From Legionella lansingensis (GTDB taxonomy: Bacteria; Pseudomonadota; Gammaproteobacteria; Legionellales; Legionellaceae), in assembly GCF_900187355.1 (NCBI RefSeq), contig NZ_LT906451.1, positions 1,116,501 through 1,180,500 of the forward strand: a DNA stretch of 64,000 bases, given 5' to 3'. A model generated the notes under the pieces. It was not told the DNA's origin and ran no database searches. It was given only the letters and a program-made list of their open reading frames with translations. Position numbers and translations under genes: made by a program. Position 1 is the stretch's first letter. Each line of letters starts with the position of its first letter. Shown piece after piece: positions 44,929 to 53,311 of this stretch.

Positions 44929-45785
44929 ACTGGCGAGCCTATTTAAAATTAATGCGTTTTCATAGGCCAATAGGCATTTTGCTCCTATGGTGGCCGACTG
45001 CTTGGGCGCTTTGGCTTGCTCATCAGGGTAGCCCTCCTCTGCCATTAATTGTTTTATTCCTGCTAGGCACTATTTTCATGCGCGCGGCGGGCTGTGTGGT
45101 GAATGATATTGCTGATAGACACATTGACCTGCATGTTCAACGCACAAAAAACAGACCTTTGACCGCTGGGGACGTGGGTTTGCTTGAAGCTTTGGTTTTA
45201 CTTTGTATGTTACTGTTTGTTTCATTGCTGATTTTGCTGCAATTGCCCAAGGTTTGCTTTTATTACGCTTTAATGGCCGTATCTATTACTGTTTTATATC
45301 CCTTCTGTAAACGCTTTCTCCAAAGCCCACAGCTTGTTCTTGGCATCGCGTTTTCAATGGGTATTCCAATGGCCTATGCGGCTTCAAATCGTATGCCCGA
45401 CAAAACAATGTTAATCTTATTACTGATTAATTTCCTGTGGATTATCGCTTATGACACGGAATATGCGATGGTTGATCGTGAGGATGATTTACGCATTGGT
45501 GTCAAATCGACTGCCATTCTCTTTGCCGCTTATGACAAGTTGATTATTGCTATCTTGCAGTTCCTATTTCATTTTTGCTGGCTGCCTCTAGGCGTGATGT
45601 TGACGTCATTGTCATTTTGGTTTTGCTGGGGAATTGCGGGCTTAAATTTACTCTATCAACAAAAGCTTCTAAGCAAACGTAAACCAGCAGATTGCTTAAG
45701 AGCATTTTCATCCAACCATTGGTATGGGTTAATAATGTGGATTGCTATTACTACAGTGTGGCCGCCTAATTTTGTATTATTTTAA
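44922..45785 (+). CDS. ubiA: 4-hydroxybenzoate polyprenyltransferase
   Basis: A 287-residue inner-membrane enzyme with about eight or nine helices that attaches the polyprenyl chain to 4-hydroxybenzoate. The two aspartate-rich motifs are present: NDIADRHIDLHVQRTKNRP near residue 62 and DTEYAMVDREDDLRIGVKST near residue 180. It is translated with ubiC through a seven-base overlap. With the quinol oxidases in this window it shows a ubiquinone-based respiratory chain. Confidence 0.95.
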   Translation: MLNWRAYLKLMRFHRPIGILLLWWPTAWALWLAHQGSPPLPLIVLFLLGTIFMRAAGCVVNDIADRHIDLHVQRTKNRPLTAGDVGLLEALVLLCMLLFVSLLILLQLPKVCFYYALMAVSITVLYPFCKRFLQSPQLVLGIAFSMGIPMAYAASNRMPDKTMLILLLINFLWIIAYDTEYAMVDREDDLRIGVKSTAILFAAYDKLIIAILQFLFHFCWLPLGVMLTSLSFWFCWGIAGLNLLYQQKLLSKRKPADCLRAFSSNHWYGLIMWIAITTVWPPNFVLF

Positions 45786-45852
45786 TGCTTACTGATAGAA
45801 ATGAGGCATGCGAGGATGCACACCAGAGGATATATAGGCAAAAGGAATTTGA

Positions 45853-48141
45853 ATGCAAACAACAATTAAATCAAATGGGAATACTGAAGAGACATCACCT
45901 TGGTGGCGAAGAGCCGTGCTGATTACCATGGCTATTGGATTTTCAATTCTTCTTTTGCTCACGACCAAGGTCTATCAAGATGCGCCTCCAATTCCTGAAA
46001 AGGTGATGAATCCTCAGGGCAATGTGCTTTTTGGTAAAAAAAATATTATGGCCGGGCAGGCCGTTTTTCTCAAATATGGTTTGATGGACAATGGTAGCGT
46101 TTGGGGGCATGGTGCTTATCTTGGTCCGGATTTTTCAGCAAACTATTTACATAATTTGACGCAAACAATGGATAAAACTATCTCCGAAAAGCAGTATCAG
46201 CGGGCATTTGACCAACTCAATGAGGAAGAACAAACGATTGTGCGTTCTCTCACTCGTAGCGCACTAAAAAAGAATCGTTATGATCCCCAAACTGGCCGAT
46301 TGATTTATACTGAAGGAGAAGCCGTATCCTATCATAACCAGATAGATTGGTGGGCGCGTTATTTTGCAAAATCGTCGGGGAATGGTGGTTTGCCAGCGAA
46401 TTTTATTACAAAAGGTGATGAGTTAAATGATTTAGTAGCGTTTTTTGCCTGGACTGCTTGGGCTTCTGTCACAAATAGACCCGGACAGTCCGTTACCTAT
46501 ACCAATAATTTTCCCTACGATCCGCAAGCAGGAAATTTGCCAAGTGGCGCTGCTACTTTTTGGAGCGCCATCAGTTTGATCGCATTACTCGGCGGAACGG
46601 CTCTAGTGTTGCTGGCATTTGGGAAATTTGACTATCTGGGATGGAAGCGAAGTAAGGAAAAAATCCTTCCGCGATTTAAAATTGGCCAACCGACTTCCAG
46701 CCAAAGAGCTACAATAAAATTTTTCGTTATCGTGATGTTCCTGTTTTTGGCACAAACTCTGGTAGGCGGACTAACTGCGCATTACCGTGCGGAACCAGGC
46801 GATTTTTATGGTTACGATATATCAGAAATATTTCCAAGTAATGTAGTGCGTACCTGGCATTTACAACTCGCTATTTTCTGGATAGCAACCTCTTATGTGG
46901 CGGGTGCTTTGTTATTATCCCGTGAGTTAGGCGGTCGCGAAGCAAAATATCAAACGCAGCTTATTCATCTGCTGTTTACTGCGCTATTTATTGTTGTAGT
47001 GGGTAGTTTATTAGGGGAGTGGGCCGGCACATTTCAGTGGCTGGGCAAATACTGGTTTTGGTTTGGTCAGCAAGGTTGGGAATATTTAGAGCTTGGCCGT
47101 GTATGGCAGATAGGTCTTGCAATAGGATTGGTTTTCTGGCTAGTTTTGTTGGTGAGAAATATCATTCCAGTGTTGAACGACCCTGAATTATCGGAAATTT
47201 CTCGTTTGTTCTTTTTTGCAGCGCTTGCCATCCCGCTTTTCTATTTGCCCGCCATGTTTTTTGATAGTGCTACTCATTTTTCCATCGTAGATACCTGGCG
47301 GTTCTGGATTATCCATTTATGGGTTGAAGGGTTTTTTGAATTCTTCGTTACAGTATTGGTCGCTTTGATATTAATGGGGCTTGGTGTCGTGACTCGAGCA
47401 ACAGGCACCCGCGTTATTTATTTGGATGCCATCTTGTATTTTGGCGGCGGAGTAGTGGGAACTGGTCATCACTGGTACTTTAATGGTCATAGCGAGGCTA
47501 ACATGGCTTTAAGCGCTATTTTTTCCGCTATGGAAGTGATTCCATTAACACTGCTGACACTAGATGCTTGGGATTTTATCCGAGTCACCGAGATGGAGCG
47601 TTTACCTTCGGGTGAGCATGTTCATATTCCACATAAATGGACTTTTTATTTTATTATGGCGGTGGGTTTTTGGAACTTCGTGGGTGCTGGTGTTTTTGGT
47701 TTTCTCATTAATTTGCCTATCGTCAGTTATTTTGAAATTGGCACAATGCTTACACCTAACCATGGTCATGCCGCCATGATGGGTGTGTTTGGGATGTTGG
47801 CAATGGCCCTGCTTGTTTTTTCAATACGCCATGTTTCTAGCGACTCCCAATGGCACAAGCTGGAAAAGTACGTAAAAATTTCTTTTATTGGCTTAAATCT
47901 TGGTCTTTTTCTGATGTTGGTTTCCAGTTTATTCCCTGGCGGTGTTCTCCAATTATTGGATGTTTTAAATAATGGATATTGGCATGCCAGAAGCCTGGAT
48001 TATACTGGCCAGAAATCCGCGCGACTTATTGAGTGGCTGCGGACACCTGCCGATTTAATCTTTATTGTGTTTGGAGTTGTGCCTTTGATGATTGCCGTGA
48101 TTCGTTGTTATTTGAATACCCGAACTACGAGCTATTCGTAG
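45853..48141 (+). CDS. norB: Quinol-dependent nitric oxide reductase (qNOR)
   Basis: A 762-residue single-subunit enzyme that reduces NO to N2O with electrons from quinol. An N-terminal helix and a periplasmic domain derived from the cytochrome c subunit but lacking a CxxCH haem site (about residues 60-230) mark the qNOR type. The core of about 12 helices carries the haem and iron ligands: RTWHLQLAIFW, GTGHHWYFNGHSEAN and NHGHAAMMGVF. No other denitrification genes are near, so NO detoxification against macrophage or amoeba host defence is the likelier role. A small membrane protein follows 30 bases later. Repressor sites upstream (45786-45852) were looked for and not clearly found. Confidence 0.95.
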   Translation: MQTTIKSNGNTEETSPWWRRAVLITMAIGFSILLLLTTKVYQDAPPIPEKVMNPQGNVLFGKKNIMAGQAVFLKYGLMDNGSVWGHGAYLGPDFSANYLHNLTQTMDKTISEKQYQRAFDQLNEEEQTIVRSLTRSALKKNRYDPQTGRLIYTEGEAVSYHNQIDWWARYFAKSSGNGGLPANFITKGDELNDLVAFFAWTAWASVTNRPGQSVTYTNNFPYDPQAGNLPSGAATFWSAISLIALLGGTALVLLAFGKFDYLGWKRSKEKILPRFKIGQPTSSQRATIKFFVIVMFLFLAQTLVGGLTAHYRAEPGDFYGYDISEIFPSNVVRTWHLQLAIFWIATSYVAGALLLSRELGGREAKYQTQLIHLLFTALFIVVVGSLLGEWAGTFQWLGKYWFWFGQQGWEYLELGRVWQIGLAIGLVFWLVLLVRNIIPVLNDPELSEISRLFFFAALAIPLFYLPAMFFDSATHFSIVDTWRFWIIHLWVEGFFEFFVTVLVALILMGLGVVTRATGTRVIYLDAILYFGGGVVGTGHHWYFNGHSEANMALSAIFSAMEVIPLTLLTLDAWDFIRVTEMERLPSGEHVHIPHKWTFYFIMAVGFWNFVGAGVFGFLINLPIVSYFEIGTMLTPNHGHAAMMGVFGMLAMALLVFSIRHVSSDSQWHKLEKYVKISFIGLNLGLFLMLVSSLFPGGVLQLLDVLNNGYWHARSLDYTGQKSARLIEWLRTPADLIFIVFGVVPLMIAVIRCYLNTRTTSYS

Positions 48142-48171
48142 TCGATAACGAATGGGAGGAGGATATCTAGT

Positions 48172-48741
48172 ATGTACGCTTTTTTTCGGACTATTTTGAT
48201 CACCTTCTTGTGGCTATCTTTATTGATCGTTCCCTATGCGCTGATTGCCTATGCTTGTTATGCAGGGCTGTGCGGCGGGCCAGAAGCAGAGGAAATGAGA
48301 ACAAAAATAGGTGTGCAAATTTGGGGTTACTACATCTGGCTATATCCATTGATTGTATTCTTTTGTCTATATTTTTCTCGCAAATTTGCAAAAGGTACTA
48401 TTCATTCAATGGTTATTTTAGTTATTCCTCTCATTTGTTTGCTTCCGGCAATCTATGCCCTATCTCAGGAGCGCAGTATAAGTAATAAATATCGTCAACA
48501 ACAGGCAAAATATTACAGTGCGCAACCCAATGATTTTGTTTGTGCTTCTGGAAAATTTATCCGCTATGATCGGTCTGATCCCGGACATTTTTATTTTTTT
48601 GAAAGTCAATCTCATTCTTATGGTGTTTCGTGGGGGGTAACCTATTTTTACCAATATGAAGAACTCAAAAATTTTTTAGCTGCAAATCATATTGTTATCG
48701 AACAATGTAAGAATCAGAAAGGGATTCCTTTTCATCTTTAA
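48172..48741 (+). CDS. Membrane protein downstream of norB, unknown function
   Basis: A 189-residue protein with three hydrophobic segments (about residues 8-34, 49-66 and 76-97) followed by a soluble domain of about 90 residues. The soluble part has two cysteines (FVCASGKFIRYDRSD and VIEQCKNQ) that could form a disulfide if it faces the periplasm. No family was recognised. GGAGGAGG lies about ten bases before the ATG, and only 30 bases separate it from norB, so co-transcription is likely and it may assist or regulate the NO reductase. Confidence 0.72.
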   Translation: MYAFFRTILITFLWLSLLIVPYALIAYACYAGLCGGPEAEEMRTKIGVQIWGYYIWLYPLIVFFCLYFSRKFAKGTIHSMVILVIPLICLLPAIYALSQERSISNKYRQQQAKYYSAQPNDFVCASGKFIRYDRSDPGHFYFFESQSHSYGVSWGVTYFYQYEELKNFLAANHIVIEQCKNQKGIPFHL

Positions 48742-48861
48742 AGCAAAATGTCACCAGACCCTAGTGCAAGTGTAAATTTTTTGCAAAATATACTGTATTA
48801 TTAAAATACAATATCGTTTTATTCTTATAATTTTCCTCAATTAACAGCATGGGTTTTTAAT

Positions 48862-49581
48862 ATGTCAACTAATTCTGCAAAACCAGATATGGAAAAAGAT
48901 GAGCGGGAGCGCGCAATTAAAACAAATCCCTGTGGCATTTGTCGTGCAAAGCGTCTTCCTGTTTGCCGTTGCCGTGGTGGAGGCGGTAGTGGAGGGGGAG
49001 GTGGTTCAGACTCTTCTAATGATCTAAAGGATGACGCTTCACGTGCGGGGAGTGCTCCGTATCATTTAGAGCTTTCGCCTGTTCCGGCACTTATAGAATA
49101 CCTGAACGAAAGTCAGGTTTGGTTCCTAGAAGAAGATGCAGATCTGATTTTTAAATTTGAAAATCCTCTGTTGAAAATTACACTTGACATGGAGAATGGC
49201 TCATTGGTACTCCAAGGCAAGAAGGACTTAAAGGAAGATGAGCAAAACGACTTAGATGCGCTTTTTGATGCCATCGAGGATGAGTTAAATAACTTCAAGA
49301 TGGAGCTAAAAGCAAAGAATATAGAAATCGGACCTATCACGATGGTGCGGGATCACAATACACTATCCATTAAGATTCCTAATCCTCAGTATTTTGATTT
49401 GTTTATTACGCGATTGATGAATAAAAATTTACTGCCACATCATCCAGATGCTGCCTTACAGCTACGAGACAAAAATGTGGGACCATCGGCACTTGTTCAG
49501 GCAGTGTTGTCAAATGAAGAAAACAAGCCAACAGCGCCAACGCCTTTTGATATCCGTCCCCGCCCAAAGCCCAAGGACTGA
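48862..49581 (+). CDS. Glycine-rich, four-cysteine protein of unknown function
   Basis: A 239-residue protein in three parts. The N-terminus has a cysteine knuckle CGICRAKRLPVCRC (C-x2-C-x7-C-x-C, residues about 33-46) that could bind a metal. A glycine/serine linker (GGGGSGGGGGS) follows. The rest is a globular acidic domain (about residues 75-225) with an FDLFITRLMNKNLLP motif, ending in a Pro/Lys-rich tail. There is no signal peptide or membrane helix. No family was recognised with certainty. A metal-binding head tethered by a flexible linker to a second domain is the visible design. It stands alone; no clear ribosome-binding site is present, so the start is less certain. Confidence 0.66.
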   Translation: MSTNSAKPDMEKDERERAIKTNPCGICRAKRLPVCRCRGGGGSGGGGGSDSSNDLKDDASRAGSAPYHLELSPVPALIEYLNESQVWFLEEDADLIFKFENPLLKITLDMENGSLVLQGKKDLKEDEQNDLDALFDAIEDELNNFKMELKAKNIEIGPITMVRDHNTLSIKIPNPQYFDLFITRLMNKNLLPHHPDAALQLRDKNVGPSALVQAVLSNEENKPTAPTPFDIRPRPKPKD

Positions 49582-49616
49582 GGTATCGACTCATTTTATG
49601 TGCATCCTCGCTTTAT

Positions 49617-49698
49617 GTCATCCCCGCGCAGGCGGGGATCCATCCTGATTAAAGCCTCATGCCATTCCAGAATAGATTCCCGCCTACGCGAGAATGAC
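49617..49698. repeat. Palindromic repeat family B, copy 2 (inverted orientation)
   Basis: Outer arms TGTCATCCCCGCGC and GCGAGAATGAC frame a middle that is the reverse complement of the middle at 29817-29899 (CATCCTGATTAAAGCCTC, ATGCCATTCCAGAATA). It lies between two convergent genes. Confidence 0.8.
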
Positions 49699-49711
49699 CC
49701 AGTTTAACAGT

Positions 49712-50491
49712 TTAATGAATGGTCCCGAATTTATCTACCAGAGCATCTAGTAAACTGCTTGCGCCAATGCGAAACCAAGATGGATCTAATTCACGATGAA
49801 GCATTTGCTTAGCGAGGCATATATAGGTACAAGCTTGCGCAGGCTGTCTGATGCCCCCGGAAACCTTAAAGCCACAAGGGCGTTTGCTATCGTGTATAGC
49901 CTTTAGCATGGCAAACGCTGCTGCAGGACTAGCCCCTTTACTTATTTTGCCCGTTGAAGTTTTCAAGAAATCGCAGCCATTCATGATCACTTCTGAACTT
50001 AACTGATAAATGCAATCTAAGTTAGGCAAAGCGCCTGTTTCTAAAATTACTTTGAAGGTTAGCTCATGCTTCTTACAATGAGAATAGACCTGCTGACATT
50101 GCGATAGCGCAAACGCTTGTTTTCCTGCTAAATAACTTTGGTAGGGGAAAACGTAATCTATTTCATCGATGATTGTATTTGCTGTGATTTCATCAATCTC
50201 TGATAGCACTTCTCTGGTTGTTGCATTACCGGTAGGAAAGTTAACCACTGTAGCAACTTTGATGGGCTCTGCAGGAGCAAGCAGCTGTATATGTTGTGGC
50301 AGAACACAGATAGCTGCCACATGATGGGTACGAGCCTTATGCTTAAGAGACTGTATCGTTTGAGCAGTAGCTGCTTCATTAAGTAAAGTTAAATCAATCA
50401 ATGAAATGGCTTTAGATTTAAGCTCTACGGTATCCCAGGCAGCTTCATTCATGGAGCCAAGAGCCGCTAAAAATTGGCTTTCGAGAGTCAT
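49712..50491 (-). CDS. deoC: Deoxyribose-phosphate aldolase
   Basis: A 259-residue TIM-barrel aldolase that splits 2-deoxyribose 5-phosphate into acetaldehyde and glyceraldehyde 3-phosphate. The Schiff-base lysine is Lys177 in GCDFLKTSTGK, and the upstream DEIDYVFPYQSY and VILETGAL segments are typical. It is the last gene of the operon cdd-punA-deoC and overlaps punA by four bases (ATGA). Deoxyribose from host or own DNA nucleosides would be salvaged through it. Confidence 0.94.
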   Translation of the reverse strand: MTLESQFLAALGSMNEAAWDTVELKSKAISLIDLTLLNEAATAQTIQSLKHKARTHHVAAICVLPQHIQLLAPAEPIKVATVVNFPTGNATTREVLSEIDEITANTIIDEIDYVFPYQSYLAGKQAFALSQCQQVYSHCKKHELTFKVILETGALPNLDCIYQLSSEVIMNGCDFLKTSTGKISKGASPAAAFAMLKAIHDSKRPCGFKVSGGIRQPAQACTYICLAKQMLHRELDPSWFRIGASSLLDALVDKFGTIH

Positions 50492-51318
50492 GCTAAGTTC
50501 TCGATAAAATGTTTGAGCAGGCGATTGAGTTTTTCGGCGCCCTTAGAGGCCATAAGGACTACCGCTTCATGGCTATGGCTAGTATGGGCAAGACCGGTTG
50601 CATAATTTGTTATCGTTGCAATGACCGCAACTTTCATTCCGCAATGATTAGCTACTAAAACCTCAGGTACGGTTGACATTCCCACAGCATCAGCCCCAAG
50701 AATGCGAAATGCTCTGATCTCGGCGGCGGTTTCATAGTTAGGGCCTAGGACTGAAAGATACACACCTTGATTGAGAGAAATGTTTTCTTTATGGGCAATA
50801 TGCAATAAATTTTCTCGAGTCTCTTGATCATAGGCATTATCTAAAGGGAAAAAGCGAGGACCAAATTCATCGTCATTCGCACCAACCAAAGGATTCCCAG
50901 GTTGCATGTTAATGTGATCCGTGATTAACATCAATTCACCTGGGCCAACGTCTTCACGAAGTGAACCAGAAGCATTGGTGGCAAAAAAATACTCACATCC
51001 GAGCAATTTCAGGGTGCGCACATACGTTTTCACCGCGTCGTAGCTATTTCCCTCATAAGTGTGAGCACGTCCTTGGAGGCACACTACACCCACTCCTGAC
51101 AAATACCCCAAAACCAGCTTCCCCCCATGTCCCTGTACGGTCAGTTTAGGAAAGCCTGGTAGTTCTTCATAAGGAATGGAAACGGCATCTTCTAATTGCT
51201 CAGCAAAACTGCCCAAACCTGATCCTAAGACAATTCCTATAACCGGCTTGAAGTGAGGAACCTTTTTCTTTATTTGTTCCGCGGCTAAATGGGCGGAAGT
51301 CATATTTGTTTGCGTCAT
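50488..51318 (-). CDS. punA: Purine nucleoside phosphorylase (trimeric PunA type)
   Basis: A 276-residue enzyme that phosphorolyses purine (deoxy)nucleosides to the base and (deoxy)ribose 1-phosphate. Motifs are IVLGSGLGSFAEQL at about residue 26-40 (phosphate loop), LQGRAHTYEGN, FATNASGSLRED and AVGMSTVPEVLVANHCG. It differs from the hexameric DeoD type. It lies 15 bases after cdd and overlaps deoC, so all three genes form one unit. Confidence 0.94.
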   Translation of the reverse strand: MTQTNMTSAHLAAEQIKKKVPHFKPVIGIVLGSGLGSFAEQLEDAVSIPYEELPGFPKLTVQGHGGKLVLGYLSGVGVVCLQGRAHTYEGNSYDAVKTYVRTLKLLGCEYFFATNASGSLREDVGPGELMLITDHINMQPGNPLVGANDDEFGPRFFPLDNAYDQETRENLLHIAHKENISLNQGVYLSVLGPNYETAAEIRAFRILGADAVGMSTVPEVLVANHCGMKVAVIATITNYATGLAHTSHSHEAVVLMASKGAEKLNRLLKHFIENLA

Positions 51319-51333
51319 GGTTGTTAGTCCTGC

Positions 51334-51729
51334 TTAAGGTTTAAATCTAAAAGCATTGGGTAATAATTCATCAATACGCATGGATTCTATTACACTCTCC
51401 CCATTACATAAATGAATTGTTGTCTCTGGTGTAGAAAACTCAAAAATTCGCTGACGACAAGCTCCACATGGTGAGCAAATAACATGAGCATTGTTGAGCA
51501 CAACAAGATGTTTAATTTTTCTTTTTCCTGCTGCAATCATCTGGCTAATGGCTGATGTTTCAGCACAAACAGACAGGCCATAGGCGGCATTTTCCACGTT
51601 AACGCCGACATAGAAATTGTCATCTTCACTAGATAAGCATGAAGCCACTTTGTAATTGGAGTAGGGTGCATAAGCATTCTCCAAGACTTCCCTTGCATGC
51701 CTTATCATTGCTTTTGTTAACTCGACCAT
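51334..51729 (-). CDS. cdd: Cytidine deaminase
   Basis: A 131-residue zinc enzyme that deaminates cytidine and deoxycytidine to uridine or deoxyuridine. The HAE-type motif of tetrameric Cdd is VCAETSA (Cys55, Glu57) and the second half is CSPCGACRQ (Cys88, Cys91), giving three cysteine zinc ligands. Start ATG has AGGAG seven bases upstream. It is the first gene of the cdd-punA-deoC operon. Confidence 0.95.
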   Translation of the reverse strand: MVELTKAMIRHAREVLENAYAPYSNYKVASCLSSEDDNFYVGVNVENAAYGLSVCAETSAISQMIAAGKRKIKHLVVLNNAHVICSPCGACRQRIFEFSTPETTIHLCNGESVIESMRIDELLPNAFRFKP

Positions 51730-51818
51730 GTATTACTCCTAGATAGGTGGGAGACTATACTCATTATCAATTGGGCTTACAAGTCTAGGGTATCGTTATC
51801 TCTGCCTCTAAAAATTTG

Positions 51819-51885
51819 CGTATCTGGCTGCTTGCATTAACTGTACGCATCAGTAGATCCTGGCTGCAAGCAGCCAGGCTACGGT
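51819..51885. repeat. Palindromic repeat family C, copy 2
   Basis: The right arm CCTGGCTGCAAGCAGCCAGGC TAC and a shorter left arm TATCTGGCTGCTTGCA match the family seen at 16947-17013. It lies between divergent cdd and the DUF5996 gene. Confidence 0.65.
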
Positions 51886-51949
51886 AGTTGATGAATTCCT
51901 ACCTTGTATAATCATTTATAATTAACACATATTGTATAAGGAAATACAT

Positions 51950-52870
51950 ATGGACGGACTACAACAATTTAAATATGAACCATGGCCTGAGCTACCTTAT
52001 AAAGATTTTGTGCCAACAGCATATTTATTGCATATGGGCATGCAGGTTATTGGCAAATTAAAATTAACCACTCCATTTGAACCACAATGGGCAAATGTCC
52101 CGCTTTGGATAACCAGTCGTGGTCTCACAACGGGCCCGATTCCATATGACACAGGAATCTTTTCAATAGACATTGATTTCATTGCTCATATAATTATTTG
52201 CACTACCAGCTGGCAATCTATGAATGAATTTAAGTTGCACTCCATGTCTGTGGCTGAATTTACGCAATCATTGTTTAAGCTATTGTCTGAGACGGGTATA
52301 AAAATAGAAATAAATCTTATGCCACAGGAAATTGCCTCTCCCATCCCTTTTAATAAAGACACAAAACAACGGACTTACAGCACGACACTTGCTAACGCAT
52401 GGTGGCGAATCTTAGTTAGTTCATATCGGGTTATGCAGCGATATCATGCGAAATTTAATGGTAAAACACCGCCTATTGGTTTGATGTGGGGCACTTTTGA
52501 TTTGAGAGATGCGCGTTACCAGGGAGTTTCTGTTCCTACCACAGGAATCAATGCCGAATATATTCGTCGAAATGCAATGAATGAAACTCAGATTGAAACG
52601 GGATGGTGGAGTGGAAGTGTAAACTATCCTCGCCCGGCATATTATTCATTTACTTACCCACAACCAAACGGAATTGAGCAAAGTCAGATCAAACCTGCCG
52701 CCGCACGATGGGATAGTTCCATGGGTTTATTTATACTTGATTATGATGACGTCCAAAAATCTCAAAACCCCGAAGAAGACTTGTATATGTTTTTGGAATC
52801 CACCTATAAGGCAGGGTCAGAGCTTGCACAATGGGAAAAAGAACTTGTTGGTTCAGGAAGACCTGTCTAA
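51950..52870 (+). CDS. DUF5996-family protein
   Basis: A 306-residue protein. Its N-terminal half fits the DUF5996 family well: WPELPYKDFVPTAYLLHM, QVIGKLKLTTPFEPQWANVPLWITSRGLTTGPIPY and FSIDIDFIAHIIIC. The second half has WWSGSVNYPRPAYYSFTYPQP and RWDSSMGLFILDYDDV, also family traits. The biochemical function of the family is not known. AAGGAA lies six bases upstream of ATG 51950, and a TTG eighteen bases earlier is rejected. It stands alone after a palindromic repeat. Confidence 0.82.
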   Translation: MDGLQQFKYEPWPELPYKDFVPTAYLLHMGMQVIGKLKLTTPFEPQWANVPLWITSRGLTTGPIPYDTGIFSIDIDFIAHIIICTTSWQSMNEFKLHSMSVAEFTQSLFKLLSETGIKIEINLMPQEIASPIPFNKDTKQRTYSTTLANAWWRILVSSYRVMQRYHAKFNGKTPPIGLMWGTFDLRDARYQGVSVPTTGINAEYIRRNAMNETQIETGWWSGSVNYPRPAYYSFTYPQPNGIEQSQIKPAAARWDSSMGLFILDYDDVQKSQNPEEDLYMFLESTYKAGSELAQWEKELVGSGRPV

Positions 52871-52933
52871 TAACCTGAATTAGGTATAGCAACCTACTTG
52901 TCTTTAGTTACGCACGCTTGCCGAAAGGTCAGT

Positions 52934-53236
52934 TTAGTATGGAATCGGTACTACCCAATTAGGTTGTAGCTTATGATAAATATCTTTCTCTGTACCCGTA
53001 TCATCAACGGGAGTAGTATCCATATAGCCACTTTGATCGAAGGTTGTTGTCGATTTGTCATTGCCTGTTAGAACGTTATTTTGTGGTGGGCGATTAAAAG
53101 GACTCAATTCATAGCCTTCCTGCAAACTCGGATAAAAGAGAATGCTTGGATTCTGTGGGCTCGTGCTATTTGGTTGAAAACCAAAAGCTGCACTAGCAAT
53201 GATCAAGGTTGCAAGTGGAAGAACTCTTTTCATCAC
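52934..53236 (-). CDS. Small secreted protein of unknown function
   Basis: A 100-residue protein with a signal peptide (MMKRVLPLATLIIASAAFG, cleavage after about residue 19). The mature part is polar, Pro/Asn/Thr-rich and lacks cysteines, with no recognised domain. It would be periplasmic or outer-membrane associated. It lies 75 bases downstream of the giant gene in the same direction and may be co-transcribed with it; the coding bias and the good signal sequence speak for a real gene. Confidence 0.6.
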   Translation of the reverse strand: MMKRVLPLATLIIASAAFGFQPNSTSPQNPSILFYPSLQEGYELSPFNRPPQNNVLTGNDKSTTTFDQSGYMDTTPVDDTGTEKDIYHKLQPNWVVPIPY

Positions 53237-53311
53237 GTTTCTCCAAATGACTCCCTAATTTAACTATAGTTGAAATTTTAAAACCAGGGGCCGTTTCCCA
53301 AGGTACTTTCT

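Noticed and set aside
45786-45852. A possible NsrR-type NO-sensing operator before norB
   Set aside because: The sequence has GCATGC and GGATGCAC elements but no acceptable dyad with NsrR or Dnr/FNR spacing.
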